Below are positions 1 through 5,077 of a stretch of 7,016 nt of DNA, one piece after another. The position numbers and the translations under genes are program-made. How positions within the stretch are numbered: position 1 is the stretch's first letter; every line of letters begins with the position of its first letter. The stretch is taken from assembly GCA_902766415.1 (NCBI GenBank), contig CACXDR010000112.1, forward strand, positions 1 through 7,016. The letters are read 5' to 3'. Under the pieces are notes generated by a model that worked only from the letters and a program-made list of their open reading frames with translations, was not told the origin of the DNA and did no database searches. This stretch comes from an uncultured Lachnospiraceae bacterium (GTDB lineage: Bacteria > Bacillota_A > Clostridia > Lachnospirales > Lachnospiraceae).

Positions 1-161
1 CGGAAGCTGCCGGAAACGGTTCCGAAGCGGAAGCTCCGGAAGCCGCCGGCAGCGGTTCCGAAATGAAAGCGGAAATGGCGGAAGATACCGGAAACGGTTC
101 TGAAATGAAAACGGAAACGGCGGAAACCGCCGGAAACGTCTCCGCAAGTAAAACGAAATGA
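1..161 (+). CDS. C-terminal end of an unidentified protein with a repetitive acidic tail (5' truncated)
   Basis: An open frame enters from the left edge (first full codon at 3) and stops at TGA 159-161, leaving 52 residues. The visible part is low-complexity: Glu, Ala, Gly, Ser, Thr and Met-Lys in a repeated pattern (GNGSEAEAPE, GSGSEMKAEMAE, GNGSEMKTETAE), ending in ASKTK. No folded domain, membrane segment or catalytic motif is visible, so the function cannot be given. Reading frame support comes from the in-phase 42-bp repeat structure and the terminator-like hairpin at 227-252; the frame starting at position 2 is closed by a stop near 100. Such charged tails are usually disordered extensions of a larger protein. 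Whether the parent is secreted or cytosolic cannot be judged from this end. Confidence 0.7.
   Translation, partial: EAAGNGSEAEAPEAAGSGSEMKAEMAEDTGNGSEMKTETAETAGNVSASKTK
6..146 (+). repeat. Intragenic tandem repeat, 42-bp unit
   Basis: Degenerate copies lie head to tail at 6-41 (36 bp, one short unit), 42-83, 84-125 and a partial copy at 126-146. Each is a multiple of three, so the frame is kept. Each encodes a unit of the type xxGxGSE followed by a Met/Lys/Glu/Ala segment. The shared core is GGAAACGGTTC or a close variant. Copy-number change would lengthen or shorten the protein tail without a frameshift. Confidence 0.7.
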
Positions 162-205
162 GCTGAAAATTATACGAAAATATTCAGGAAAAGAAACAGA
201 AACTG

Positions 206-214
206 TGGTATAAT
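206..214 (+). promoter_or_regulatory. Putative extended -10 promoter
   Basis: TGGTATAAT at 206-214 is a perfect TGnTATAAT extended -10. No good -35 is visible at 16-18 bp upstream, which an extended -10 can tolerate. Predicted initiation is near 221, just before the hairpin at 227-252. It is the best + strand promoter candidate upstream of the DeoR gene, but the hairpin between them makes that assignment uncertain. Confidence 0.45.
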
Positions 215-226
215 CCTGATGTGATC

Positions 227-252
227 AAAAGCCGGAGATCTTCCGGCTTTTT
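227..252 (+). terminator. Rho-independent terminator upstream of the DeoR gene
   Basis: The inverted repeat AAAAGCCGGA (227-236) and TCCGGCTTTT (242-251) flanks a 5-nt loop, with a T run at 248-252. The flanking A run gives a matching T run on the other strand, so it could act in both directions. It most simply ends the gene whose stop is at 159-161. Confidence 0.75.
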
Positions 253-276
253 GTGAAACAGCGTAAAGGATCAGAC

Positions 277-294
277 GGAAAGGGTACCGTTTCC
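277..294. promoter_or_regulatory. Near-perfect palindrome in the DeoR leader, possible operator
   Basis: GGAAAGGGTACCGTTTCC is an 18-bp palindrome centred on GGTACC; only one symmetric pair of positions breaks the symmetry. It ends 31 bp before the DeoR ATG, a natural place for an autoregulatory site. A related GGTACC-centred sequence occurs at 4185-4200. Binding by any protein is inference only. Confidence 0.35.
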
Positions 295-325
295 TATTGG
301 AAAGACAGGAAAGGCAGGAAAATAT

Positions 326-1117
326 ATGACGCCACAGGAGAGAAGGCAGATAATACTTTCAGAGCTCAGGAAGGCCGGCAGGATCGACGTAAACGAGCTG
401 AGCGAAGAACTTCGCTGCTCGAAGGTCACCATACGGAGCGACGTGCGCGCCCTGGAATCCGAGGGCCTTCTTACGAGGACCCACGGCGGCGCGATCCTTC
501 CTGACGAAGAGAAAACGACGAAATATACCTACGCCAGTATTTACCGGAATTCACAGAGCAAGAGGGAGATCGCCGCGGCAGCCTTTCGTCTGATCAATGA
601 CAGGGATGTTATTTTCCTGGATGATTCCTCCACCTGCTTTTATCTTGCGCTGGAGCTTAAGACGCATCCGGAAAAGCACTGCGCTGTCATCACGAATTCC
701 CTGCTTGTGGGGAGCGAGATCGCGGAGTGCGCCCATCTTGATGTTTATATCGCGGGGGGCCAGGTCAGCGGCAATCCGCCGGCATCCATGGGAGAGCGCG
801 CGGAGGCACGGATCGGCGAGGTGCATATGGACAAGGGCTTTATCGGCGTCTACAGCATCAACCTCGGCGTCGGCCTCACTTCCGTGGCGAGCCCGCAGAT
901 GATGATCAAGCGCGCCGTGCTGAAGGCCGCGGATCAGGTCTATGTGCTTGCGGACAGCTCGAAGTTCGGGGGCGGCTACATCTCGGTCGTGTGCCCGGTC
1001 AGCGAGGTCACGGGTATTATCACGGACCGCGGGATCGATCCAGAACAGGTCCGTACCGCGCAGAAGATGAATGTGCGTCTTATGGTCGCGGACCAGCTCC
1101 GCGGAGAGGAAGAATGA
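326..1117 (+). CDS. DeoR-family transcriptional regulator
   Basis: This 263-residue protein has the normal length and two-part layout of DeoR-family sugar regulators. Residues 1-57 form the winged helix-turn-helix, with the family pattern ERRQIILSEL, ELSEELRCSKVTIRSDVRALE and GLLTRTHGGA. The rest is a DeoRC sensor domain: LDDSST (98-103, phosphosugar-pocket type), VITNS (121-125), DKGFIG (169-174), and LADSSKFG near 208-215. Members usually repress a sugar catabolic operon and release DNA when a phosphorylated sugar binds. The ATG at 326 is preceded by AGGCAGG at 312-318 and starts the HTH directly. The gene converges on the SDR/ROK pair, which is the obvious candidate target (inference). Effector sugar unknown. 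Confidence 0.93.
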   Translation: MTPQERRQIILSELRKAGRIDVNELSEELRCSKVTIRSDVRALESEGLLTRTHGGAILPDEEKTTKYTYASIYRNSQSKREIAAAAFRLINDRDVIFLDDSSTCFYLALELKTHPEKHCAVITNSLLVGSEIAECAHLDVYIAGGQVSGNPPASMGERAEARIGEVHMDKGFIGVYSINLGVGLTSVASPQMMIKRAVLKAADQVYVLADSSKFGGGYISVVCPVSEVTGIITDRGIDPEQVRTAQKMNVRLMVADQLRGEEE

Positions 1118-1167
1118 GGCCTTAACAAAAACGGAGGCCGGCTTCGGGAAAGCTGCTGTAACATCAG

Positions 1168-1209
1168 AAAAACGACGGGCAGGAGGGAAATGACCCTCCT
1201 GCCCGTTTT
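1168..1209. terminator. Bidirectional terminator between the convergent DeoR and SDR genes
   Basis: A perfect 13-bp stem, ACGGGCAGGAGGG at 1175-1187 and its complement at 1194-1206, encloses loop AAATGA. It is followed on + by TTTT (1206-1209) and preceded by AAAAA (1168-1172), which is a T run for - strand RNA. It lies 51 bp past the DeoR stop and about 50 bp past the SDR stop, so it suits both genes. Confidence 0.9.
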
Positions 1210-1215
1210 CATGTA

Positions 1216-1240
1216 CTGTTCCGGTTTTGAACAGCTTTTT
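1216..1240 (+). terminator. Possible second + strand terminator
   Basis: CTGTTC (1216-1221) and GAACAG (1229-1234) form a 6-bp stem with a 7-nt loop, followed by CTTTTT. It is weaker than the hairpin at 1168-1209 and may act as a backup for DeoR read-through before transcription enters the opposing SDR gene. Confidence 0.4.
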
Positions 1241-1259
1241 GCAAACCTTTCTGAAAGAC

Positions 1260-2069
1260 TTATACGCAGCAGTATCCGCCGTCCACGATCAGGTCGCTGC
1301 CGGTCGTATAGCCGGCTGCCGGGGACGCAAGGTAAAGGACTGCAGGGATAAGCTCCTCGGGCTTTGCCATGCGGTGCAGCGGGAAGAGCGGTGCCCACGC
1401 GTCCAGAAGCTCCTGGGAGACGAACGGCGGCTGGGACATCGGGGTCCCGACGTAGCCCGGGGAAAGGGAATTCACGCGGATGCCGTAGTCCGCCCACTCG
1501 ATCGCAAGGGACTTGGTCATGTGGATGACCGCTGCCTTGGAAGCATTGTAGGAAGCCTGGCACTGCGGGATGTTGACGATGGTGCCGGACATGGAAGCCA
1601 TGTTGATGATACTTCCCTTGATGCCCTTCGCGATCATGGTGCGCGCGACTGCGACGGACATGATGTACTCGCCGGTCAGGTTGACGTCCAGGATAGCCCT
1701 CCACTCGTCAACGGTAGCCTCGCCGTCATTCATGCCGCCGAGGTCCTCGCCCTCGAGGACGATCGCCTTCTTATGGTAGCAGGCGCCTGCGTTGTTGAAA
1801 AGAATGTCGATCTTGCCGGAGCGGGAGACGATCTCCTCCACGGCGGCATTGACCTGGTCTTCCTTCGTCACGTCGCATTTTACAAAATATGCCTTGCCGC
1901 CTGCTTCCTCGATCAGGCGGATGGTCTCGTCGGCGCCGCTTCTGCAGACGATGACGACTTCAGCGCCGGCCTTCGCCATGCCGACTGCGATGACCTGTCC
2001 GATGCCCTGGCCGCCGCCGGTGACGATCGCGGTTTTTCCCTTCAGGCCGAATACTTCATCAAGATACAT
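1260..2069 (-). CDS. Short-chain dehydrogenase/reductase, polyol/ketose type
   Basis: A 269-residue classical SDR. The Rossmann cofactor motif TGGGQGIG is at residues 17-24, NNAG at 92-95, the structural Asn in DVNLTGE at 130, Ser at 159 (or 161) in INMASMSG, and the catalytic YNASK at 174-178. The second beta strand ends in CR (42-43) without an acidic residue, which favours NADP(H) (inference). The C-terminal half (IHMTKSLAIEWADYGIRVNS, then LSPGY) resembles SDRs acting on mannitol, sorbitol, sorbose or gluconate, so the reaction is probably polyol/ketose interconversion; the substrate cannot be fixed. The start at 2069 is chosen because AAAGGAGG lies just upstream. An in-frame ATG at 2138 would add 23 residues without a good ribosome site. 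It follows the ROK kinase by 90 bp, probably co-transcribed. Confidence 0.92.
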   Translation of the reverse strand: MYLDEVFGLKGKTAIVTGGGQGIGQVIAVGMAKAGAEVVIVCRSGADETIRLIEEAGGKAYFVKCDVTKEDQVNAAVEEIVSRSGKIDILFNNAGACYHKKAIVLEGEDLGGMNDGEATVDEWRAILDVNLTGEYIMSVAVARTMIAKGIKGSIINMASMSGTIVNIPQCQASYNASKAAVIHMTKSLAIEWADYGIRVNSLSPGYVGTPMSQPPFVSQELLDAWAPLFPLHRMAKPEELIPAVLYLASPAAGYTTGSDLIVDGGYCCV

Positions 2070-2104
2070 AGGTGGATCCTCCTTTACAGGTGAAAGATGT
2101 TTGA

Positions 2105-2130
2105 CCGTCCCCGCGCGGGGCAGGGGACGG
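2105..2130 (-). other. GC-rich hairpin between the ROK and SDR genes
   Basis: CCGTCCCC (2105-2112) and GGGGACGG (2123-2130) form a perfect 8-bp stem with a 10-nt GC-rich loop. On the - strand no T run follows the stem, so it is not a canonical terminator. It may be an mRNA processing or stability element that sets different levels for the two genes (inference). Confidence 0.45.
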
Positions 2131-2159
2131 AGGAACACGAGCTTAAAGGGAACGGGGCG

Positions 2160-3116
2160 TCAGTCCTTGATCATGGACAGGGCTCCGTAGAGGACGGAGT
2201 CGTCGCCGAGCGCCGCGCACTTCAGCTCCACAGAGCTTCTGATGGACGGCATGCAGTATTTGTCGACCTCGGCAAGGATCTTGTCAAGGAAGACCTGTCC
2301 CATGGATTCGATGATGCCGCCGCCGTACACGACGATGTCGGGGCTGATCACGTTGATCATGCTGCCGGTCGCGATGGCGAGGTAGTGGCAGGCGCGGTCG
2401 ATCGCCTCGACGGTGACTGCATCGTCCGCCTGGTAGGCCTTGCGGAGCATCTTGCTCTTGAAGGTCCCGTCAACGAGGCACTCCGCCATCATTGTCTTCC
2501 TGCCGCGCGAGATCTGCTGGTTGAAGTATGCGGTCATGCCCTTCTTCGAGGAGATGGCTTCAAGGCAGCCTCTCTGGCCGCAGCCGCATAACGGGCCCTC
2601 CGGCTCGAGGATGATGTGGCCGAGCTCCGCACCCTTGAACTGGTTCCCGGTGAACATTTTCCCGTCGAGGATCATGCCGCCGCCCATGCCGGTGCCGACG
2701 AAGAAGCCGATCACGTTTTTGTAGCCCTTCGCAGCGCCGTACTTCCACTCGCCGAGGACGCCGACGTTAACGTCGTTTCCGATATAGAACGGGACGCCGA
2801 AGCGCTTCCGGATGGGAGTCGCGATGTCATAGTCCTTCCAGGGAAGGTTCGGGGAGAAGAGGACGATGCCGGTCTCCGAGTTGATGACGCCCGGCGCGCC
2901 GGCGGAGATCGCATGGATGCTTCCCTTTTTGATCCCGGATTCCTGGATCATCTCGTCGACGACGCTGATGATGACCTGCTCGATGTTCTGGGAAGAATCA
3001 CCTCCGGATTTGGTCTTTTTCTTCAGGCGGTAGATGATGTTCTTCTTGCTGTCGAAGATAACGCCGAGGATCTTGGTCCCGCCGATATCAAGACATATGT
3101 TGTAGCTTTCTGCCAT
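2160..3116 (-). CDS. ROK-family sugar kinase
   Basis: A 318-residue cytosolic kinase of the ROK family (repressor, ORF, kinase), normal length for the enzyme branch because there is no N-terminal HTH. Visible motifs in order: ATP/phosphate-binding DIGGTK (10-15), SAGAPG (71-76), the catalytic Asp in GNDVN (115), VGTGMGGG (140-147), the sugar-binding ELGH (164-167) and the zinc signature CGCGxxGCLE with Cys 177, 179 and 184. ISPDIVVYGGGI (257-268) is the second phosphate region. Family members phosphorylate glucose, fructose, mannose, allose or N-acetylhexosamines with ATP; the substrate is not decided here. The ATG at 3116 has GGAGGG just upstream. It is first in a two-gene - strand unit with the SDR, beside a convergent DeoR regulator. 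Confidence 0.95.
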   Translation of the reverse strand: MAESYNICLDIGGTKILGVIFDSKKNIIYRLKKKTKSGGDSSQNIEQVIISVVDEMIQESGIKKGSIHAISAGAPGVINSETGIVLFSPNLPWKDYDIATPIRKRFGVPFYIGNDVNVGVLGEWKYGAAKGYKNVIGFFVGTGMGGGMILDGKMFTGNQFKGAELGHIILEPEGPLCGCGQRGCLEAISSKKGMTAYFNQQISRGRKTMMAECLVDGTFKSKMLRKAYQADDAVTVEAIDRACHYLAIATGSMINVISPDIVVYGGGIIESMGQVFLDKILAEVDKYCMPSIRSSVELKCAALGDDSVLYGALSMIKD

Positions 3117-3143
3117 GACGAATCCCTCCGTTATTTTTTGAGC

Positions 3144-3170
3144 GTGCCGGAAGCCTGCCTGTTCCGGCGC
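3144..3170 (-). other. Hairpin in the ROK mRNA leader
   Basis: GCCGGAA (3146-3152) and TTCCGGC (3162-3168), extended by a G-T and a G-C pair, enclose a 9-nt loop. It lies within the predicted 5' leader of the kinase mRNA, upstream of an A-rich stretch (complement of 3131-3140) and the GGAGGG site. It carries no T run in the mRNA direction, so a role in mRNA stability or translation is more likely than termination. Confidence 0.35.
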
Positions 3171-3192
3171 GGCCCGGTGGTGCTATGCATCT

Positions 3193-3223
3193 ATTATAAC
3201 CAAAGTTCACAAAAATATGTCTA
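3193..3223 (-). promoter_or_regulatory. Promoter of the ROK-SDR unit
   Basis: On the - strand a perfect TATAAT (3193-3198) lies 19 bp from TAGACA (3218-3223), which matches the -35 consensus at 5 of 6 positions. The spacer is a little long. Initiation would fall near 3186, giving a leader of about 70 nt. The -35 lies inside the long palindrome at 3208-3254, so a protein bound there would be expected to affect this promoter. Confidence 0.6.
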
Positions 3224-3254
3224 TATTTGGAAAATATATAGAGACTTTTTTGTG
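3208..3254. repeat. Long AT-rich imperfect palindrome upstream of the ROK gene
   Basis: The left arm 3208-3228 begins CACAAAAA and ends GTCTATATTT; the right arm 3232-3254 begins AAATATATA and ends TTTTTTGTG. The arms are complementary apart from a few inserted bases, around a 3-nt centre. A second small inverted repeat, GAGAC (3241-3245) and GTCTC (3255-3259), overlaps the right edge. It lies just after the radical SAM stop and covers the kinase -35. It could be an operator or a weak AU-rich terminator of the radical SAM mRNA; the sequence alone does not decide. Confidence 0.5.
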
Positions 3255-3257
3255 GTC

Positions 3258-4151
3258 TCATCCTAATACAGCACCCTCTTCCCCGCGCTTCGGCGGGCGG
3301 TCCAGCATTTCCGCAGGAAGGGAGGAAAGGCCGTCCCGGAGCGTCCTGAGGATCCGCTCACGGTCGCGGGGCAGGATCCCCGCCGCGGGCACCGGGTTCG
3401 AGGTGTGGATCCCGAGAAAAATGAGGTCCTTCACGTCGAGTCTTTCCACCAGGGAGATCTCCTCCGAAAGGAGCTGGCGCACTGTGTTTTCGCGGAAGCG
3501 CCCGGTCCTCACCGCCTCGTACAGAGGGCTTCCCGGCGCGTAGTGGAGCGTCCCGGCGAAGACAAGGAACGGCTTTACCTCGTTCACGAAGGCGGCGGAT
3601 GCCTCCGCGGAAGCCTCATAATTCCCGCCGCCCTCGGCGCCGAGGATCAGGTTGACGCTGTAGTCCATGCCGGCGGAGCGGAGCTTCCCCAGGGCGGCGC
3701 GCGCATCGTCCGCGGTGAACCCCTTGTTCATGATCTTCAGCATGCGGTCAAGGCCCGACTCGATCCCGAAGTTCGGCTCGTTTAAGCCGGCTGCGCGGAG
3801 CCTTACAAGGTCCGCGGCGGATTTGTCCCGCACGTTCAGGACGGAGGCGTAGCAGGAGATGGTCTCAAGAAGGGGGAAGGTCTCCCTGCACGCGTCCGCG
3901 ATCCGCAGCAGCCGCTCCGTGGAAAGCGCGAAGGCGTCCCCGCCCTCAAGGAAGATGCGCTGTGTGCCGGGAAAGCGCTGCCCGGCCTCGCGGAGGTCGG
4001 CGAGGACCTCCTCCATGGGGGAGACCCGGAAGGGCGTATCGCGGTACATGGAGCAGAAGCTGCAGGCATTGTGGCTGCAGCCGGCGGTGACCTGGAGAAG
4101 CAGGGAGCGGGCTTCAAAGGGCGGGCGGAAAATGCTGCCGGTGTAATGCAT
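3258..4151 (-). CDS. Radical SAM domain protein of unknown substrate
   Basis: A 297-residue protein with a radical SAM core. The iron-sulfur Cys residues are at 25, 30 and 33 in GCSHNACSFCSMYRD. The spacing is C-x4-C-x2-C, not the common C-x3-C-x2-C. Further core motifs are FLEGGDAF (67-74, SAM-binding GGE-like), GIESG (129-133, as in the Elp3/MiaB/NifB-like branch) and VNLILGAEGG (166-175). A short C-terminal region lacks an extra cluster of Cys residues or a recognisable HemN, TRAM or SPASM domain. The protein should bind a [4Fe-4S] cluster and cleave S-adenosylmethionine; its substrate is unknown. The start at 4151 is preceded by AAGGAGG. It is divergent from the LysE-type exporter and upstream of, but separated by 141 bp and a promoter from, the ROK gene. 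Confidence 0.9.
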   Translation of the reverse strand: MHYTGSIFRPPFEARSLLLQVTAGCSHNACSFCSMYRDTPFRVSPMEEVLADLREAGQRFPGTQRIFLEGGDAFALSTERLLRIADACRETFPLLETISCYASVLNVRDKSAADLVRLRAAGLNEPNFGIESGLDRMLKIMNKGFTADDARAALGKLRSAGMDYSVNLILGAEGGGNYEASAEASAAFVNEVKPFLVFAGTLHYAPGSPLYEAVRTGRFRENTVRQLLSEEISLVERLDVKDLIFLGIHTSNPVPAAGILPRDRERILRTLRDGLSSLPAEMLDRPPKRGEEGAVLG

Positions 4152-4262
4152 GGAGATGTGCCTCCTTTATATGGGAACTTAAGCGGAAGGTACCGGTTTC
4201 AGAGACCCGGAGAAGTTTTTCTCATCCCGGGGCTTTAAGTGAACAGTACCGGAACTCTACTG

Positions 4263-4268
4263 ATTATA
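4263..4268 (-). promoter_or_regulatory. Possible -10 box for the radical SAM gene
   Basis: On the - strand 4263-4268 reads TATAAT. No convincing -35 is seen at 16-18 bp, so this is tentative. It would give a leader of about 105 nt. On the + strand the same place offers only TGATTATAG, a weaker extended -10-like sequence that might serve lysE. The rest of 4152-4354 holds a ribosome site for each divergent gene, a GGTACC-centred palindrome-like stretch at 4185-4200 and the hairpin at 4303-4323. Confidence 0.35.
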
Positions 4269-4302
4269 GCGCAGGAGAAAAAAACAGGGTAGAATGAAAG
4301 GG

Positions 4303-4323
4303 CGGCAGCCGGCGCGGCTGCCG
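4303..4323 (+). other. Hairpin in the leader of the LysE-type gene
   Basis: CGGCAGCC (4303-4310) and GGCTGCCG (4316-4323) form a perfect 8-bp stem with loop GGCGC. The stem ends 15 nt before the AAAGGAG ribosome site at 4339-4345. No T run follows, so it is not a terminator. It may influence mRNA stability or translation (inference). Confidence 0.45.
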
Positions 4324-4354
4324 GACTGCTTCGAATCGAAAGGAGCCATGTGCC

Positions 4355-4939
4355 ATGGATCTCGCCGGACTTCTTCTTTATTCCTTCGTCATACTGATCA
4401 CGCCGGGACCGAACAACCTGACGATGATGTACCTCTCCGCGCGGTACGGCTTCCGCCGCGCCTGCCGCTTCATGCTGGGAAGCACGCTGGGGATCACGGT
4501 GAAGGCCCTGCTCTGCGGGCTCCTGAACGTGTTCCTCACGTCGTTCATACCTGCGGTCCTTCCCTATATGAAATGGCTCGGCGGCTTTTACATGCTGTAC
4601 CTTGCGTACCGGATGCTGAGATCCGGCTTCGCTCCTGAGGAGCAGGAGGCGCGGCACGGGGACGACGCCTCGTTTGCTGCCGGCATCCTCCTTCAGTGCG
4701 TGAATATCAAAAGCTGGCTCGGCTGCCTTGGCATGTTCGTCTTTGTGGTGCCGTACACCAGGGCGTTCTCCGCGATCGCCGCGGCGTCGTTCATCAATTC
4801 GGCGGTCATGGTGCTCTGCACGGCCGCCTGGGGACTTTCGGGCGTCGCGTTCCGCCGCGTATACGCGGAGCACCGGCGCGCGTTCAGCGTCCTTCTCGCG
4901 GCTTCCCTCATTTTCTGCGCGTATTCAGCGGTCCGGTGA
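4355..4939 (+). CDS. LysE/RhtB-family amino-acid-type exporter
   Basis: A 194-residue, very hydrophobic protein of the usual LysE/RhtB length (about 190-220). The family signature ITPGPNN is at 15-21 in the first membrane segment. About six hydrophobic segments can be drawn: 2-25, 38-62, 66-90, 108-134, 138-163 and 174-192. A charged loop at 91-105 (EEQEARHGDD) splits the two halves, and GILLQCVNIKSW (110-121) matches the family's conserved GxxxxxxNPK region, here with Ile for Pro. The family exports amino acids or related small metabolites by proton exchange; the substrate is not predictable. The ATG at 4355 follows AAAGGAG at 4339-4345. Another ATG at 4348 is out of frame. The stop codon lies in the loop of its own terminator. 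Confidence 0.88.
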   Translation: MDLAGLLLYSFVILITPGPNNLTMMYLSARYGFRRACRFMLGSTLGITVKALLCGLLNVFLTSFIPAVLPYMKWLGGFYMLYLAYRMLRSGFAPEEQEARHGDDASFAAGILLQCVNIKSWLGCLGMFVFVVPYTRAFSAIAAASFINSAVMVLCTAAWGLSGVAFRRVYAEHRRAFSVLLAASLIFCAYSAVR

Positions 4940-4960
4940 TATCCGGACCGTTTGCTTTTG
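4929..4960 (+). terminator. Terminator of the LysE-type gene, overlapping its stop codon
   Basis: CGGTCCGG (4929-4936) and CCGGACCG (4943-4950) form a perfect 8-bp stem. The 6-nt loop TGATAT contains the TGA stop codon at 4937-4939. TTTGCTTTTG follows. The last codons therefore form the 5' arm of the hairpin. The 3' arm and T run are part of the first 26-bp repeat. Confidence 0.75.
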
Positions 4961-5016
4961 CATAATAACCGGATCCTTTGTTATTACATAATATCCGGAC
5001 CCTTTATTTTTACATT
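4939..5016 (+). repeat. Three tandem 26-bp repeats between the exporter and the antiporter
   Basis: Copies at 4939-4964, 4965-4990 and 4991-5016 abut exactly, with a 26-bp period and 20-21 of 26 identities in each pair. The consensus starts ATATCCGGACC, has a T-rich middle and ends TTACATA. Copy 1 supplies the 3' arm and T run of the exporter's terminator. Copies 2 and 3 repeat those elements. Copy 3 also contains TTTACA, the -35 of the following promoter. It may be an expanded terminator or a set of regulator sites. Confidence 0.8.
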
Positions 5017-5038
5017 GATTACACGGAAAAACTATAAT
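5009..5038 (+). promoter_or_regulatory. Promoter of the antiporter gene
   Basis: TTTACA (5009-5014, 5 of 6 to consensus) and a perfect TATAAT (5033-5038) are 18 bp apart. Initiation near 5045 leaves a short leader of about 33 nt with AGAGGGGG at 5063-5070 before the ATG at 5078. The -35 overlaps the third 26-bp repeat. Confidence 0.75.
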
Positions 5039-5077
5039 AAAATGGTAACTTAGATTTCAATAAGAGGGGGTTCCTGT

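Noticed and set aside
253..504. Open frame of 83 codons starting at GTG 253
   Set aside because: It begins with Lys/Arg/Gly-rich text and overlaps the DeoR HTH region in another frame. No ribosome site precedes it and DeoR is well supported.
1227..2093. Long + strand open frame (288 codons) antisense to the SDR gene
   Set aside because: It is a mirror of the SDR caused by high GC at third codon positions. Its translation has no family motif, while the - strand has full SDR motifs and a GGAGG site.
2105..2130. Terminator separating the ROK and SDR genes
   Set aside because: The - strand sequence after the stem has no T run.
2616..3266. + strand open frame (216 codons) opposite the ROK gene
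   Set aside because: It is an acidic, valine-rich shadow of the kinase without a ribosome site or recognisable domain.
4152..4354. Riboswitch or T-box in the divergent intergenic region
   Set aside because: No known riboswitch core or T-box sequence was recognised; only short hairpins and two ribosome sites are visible.
4235..4873. - strand open frame (212 codons) opposite the LysE-type gene
   Set aside because: It is a charged, His/Arg-rich shadow. The + strand frame has the TPGPNN signature and membrane segments.
4939..5016. CRISPR array or plasmid iterons
   Set aside because: The copies abut with no unique spacers, there are only three, and no cas or replication gene is nearby.
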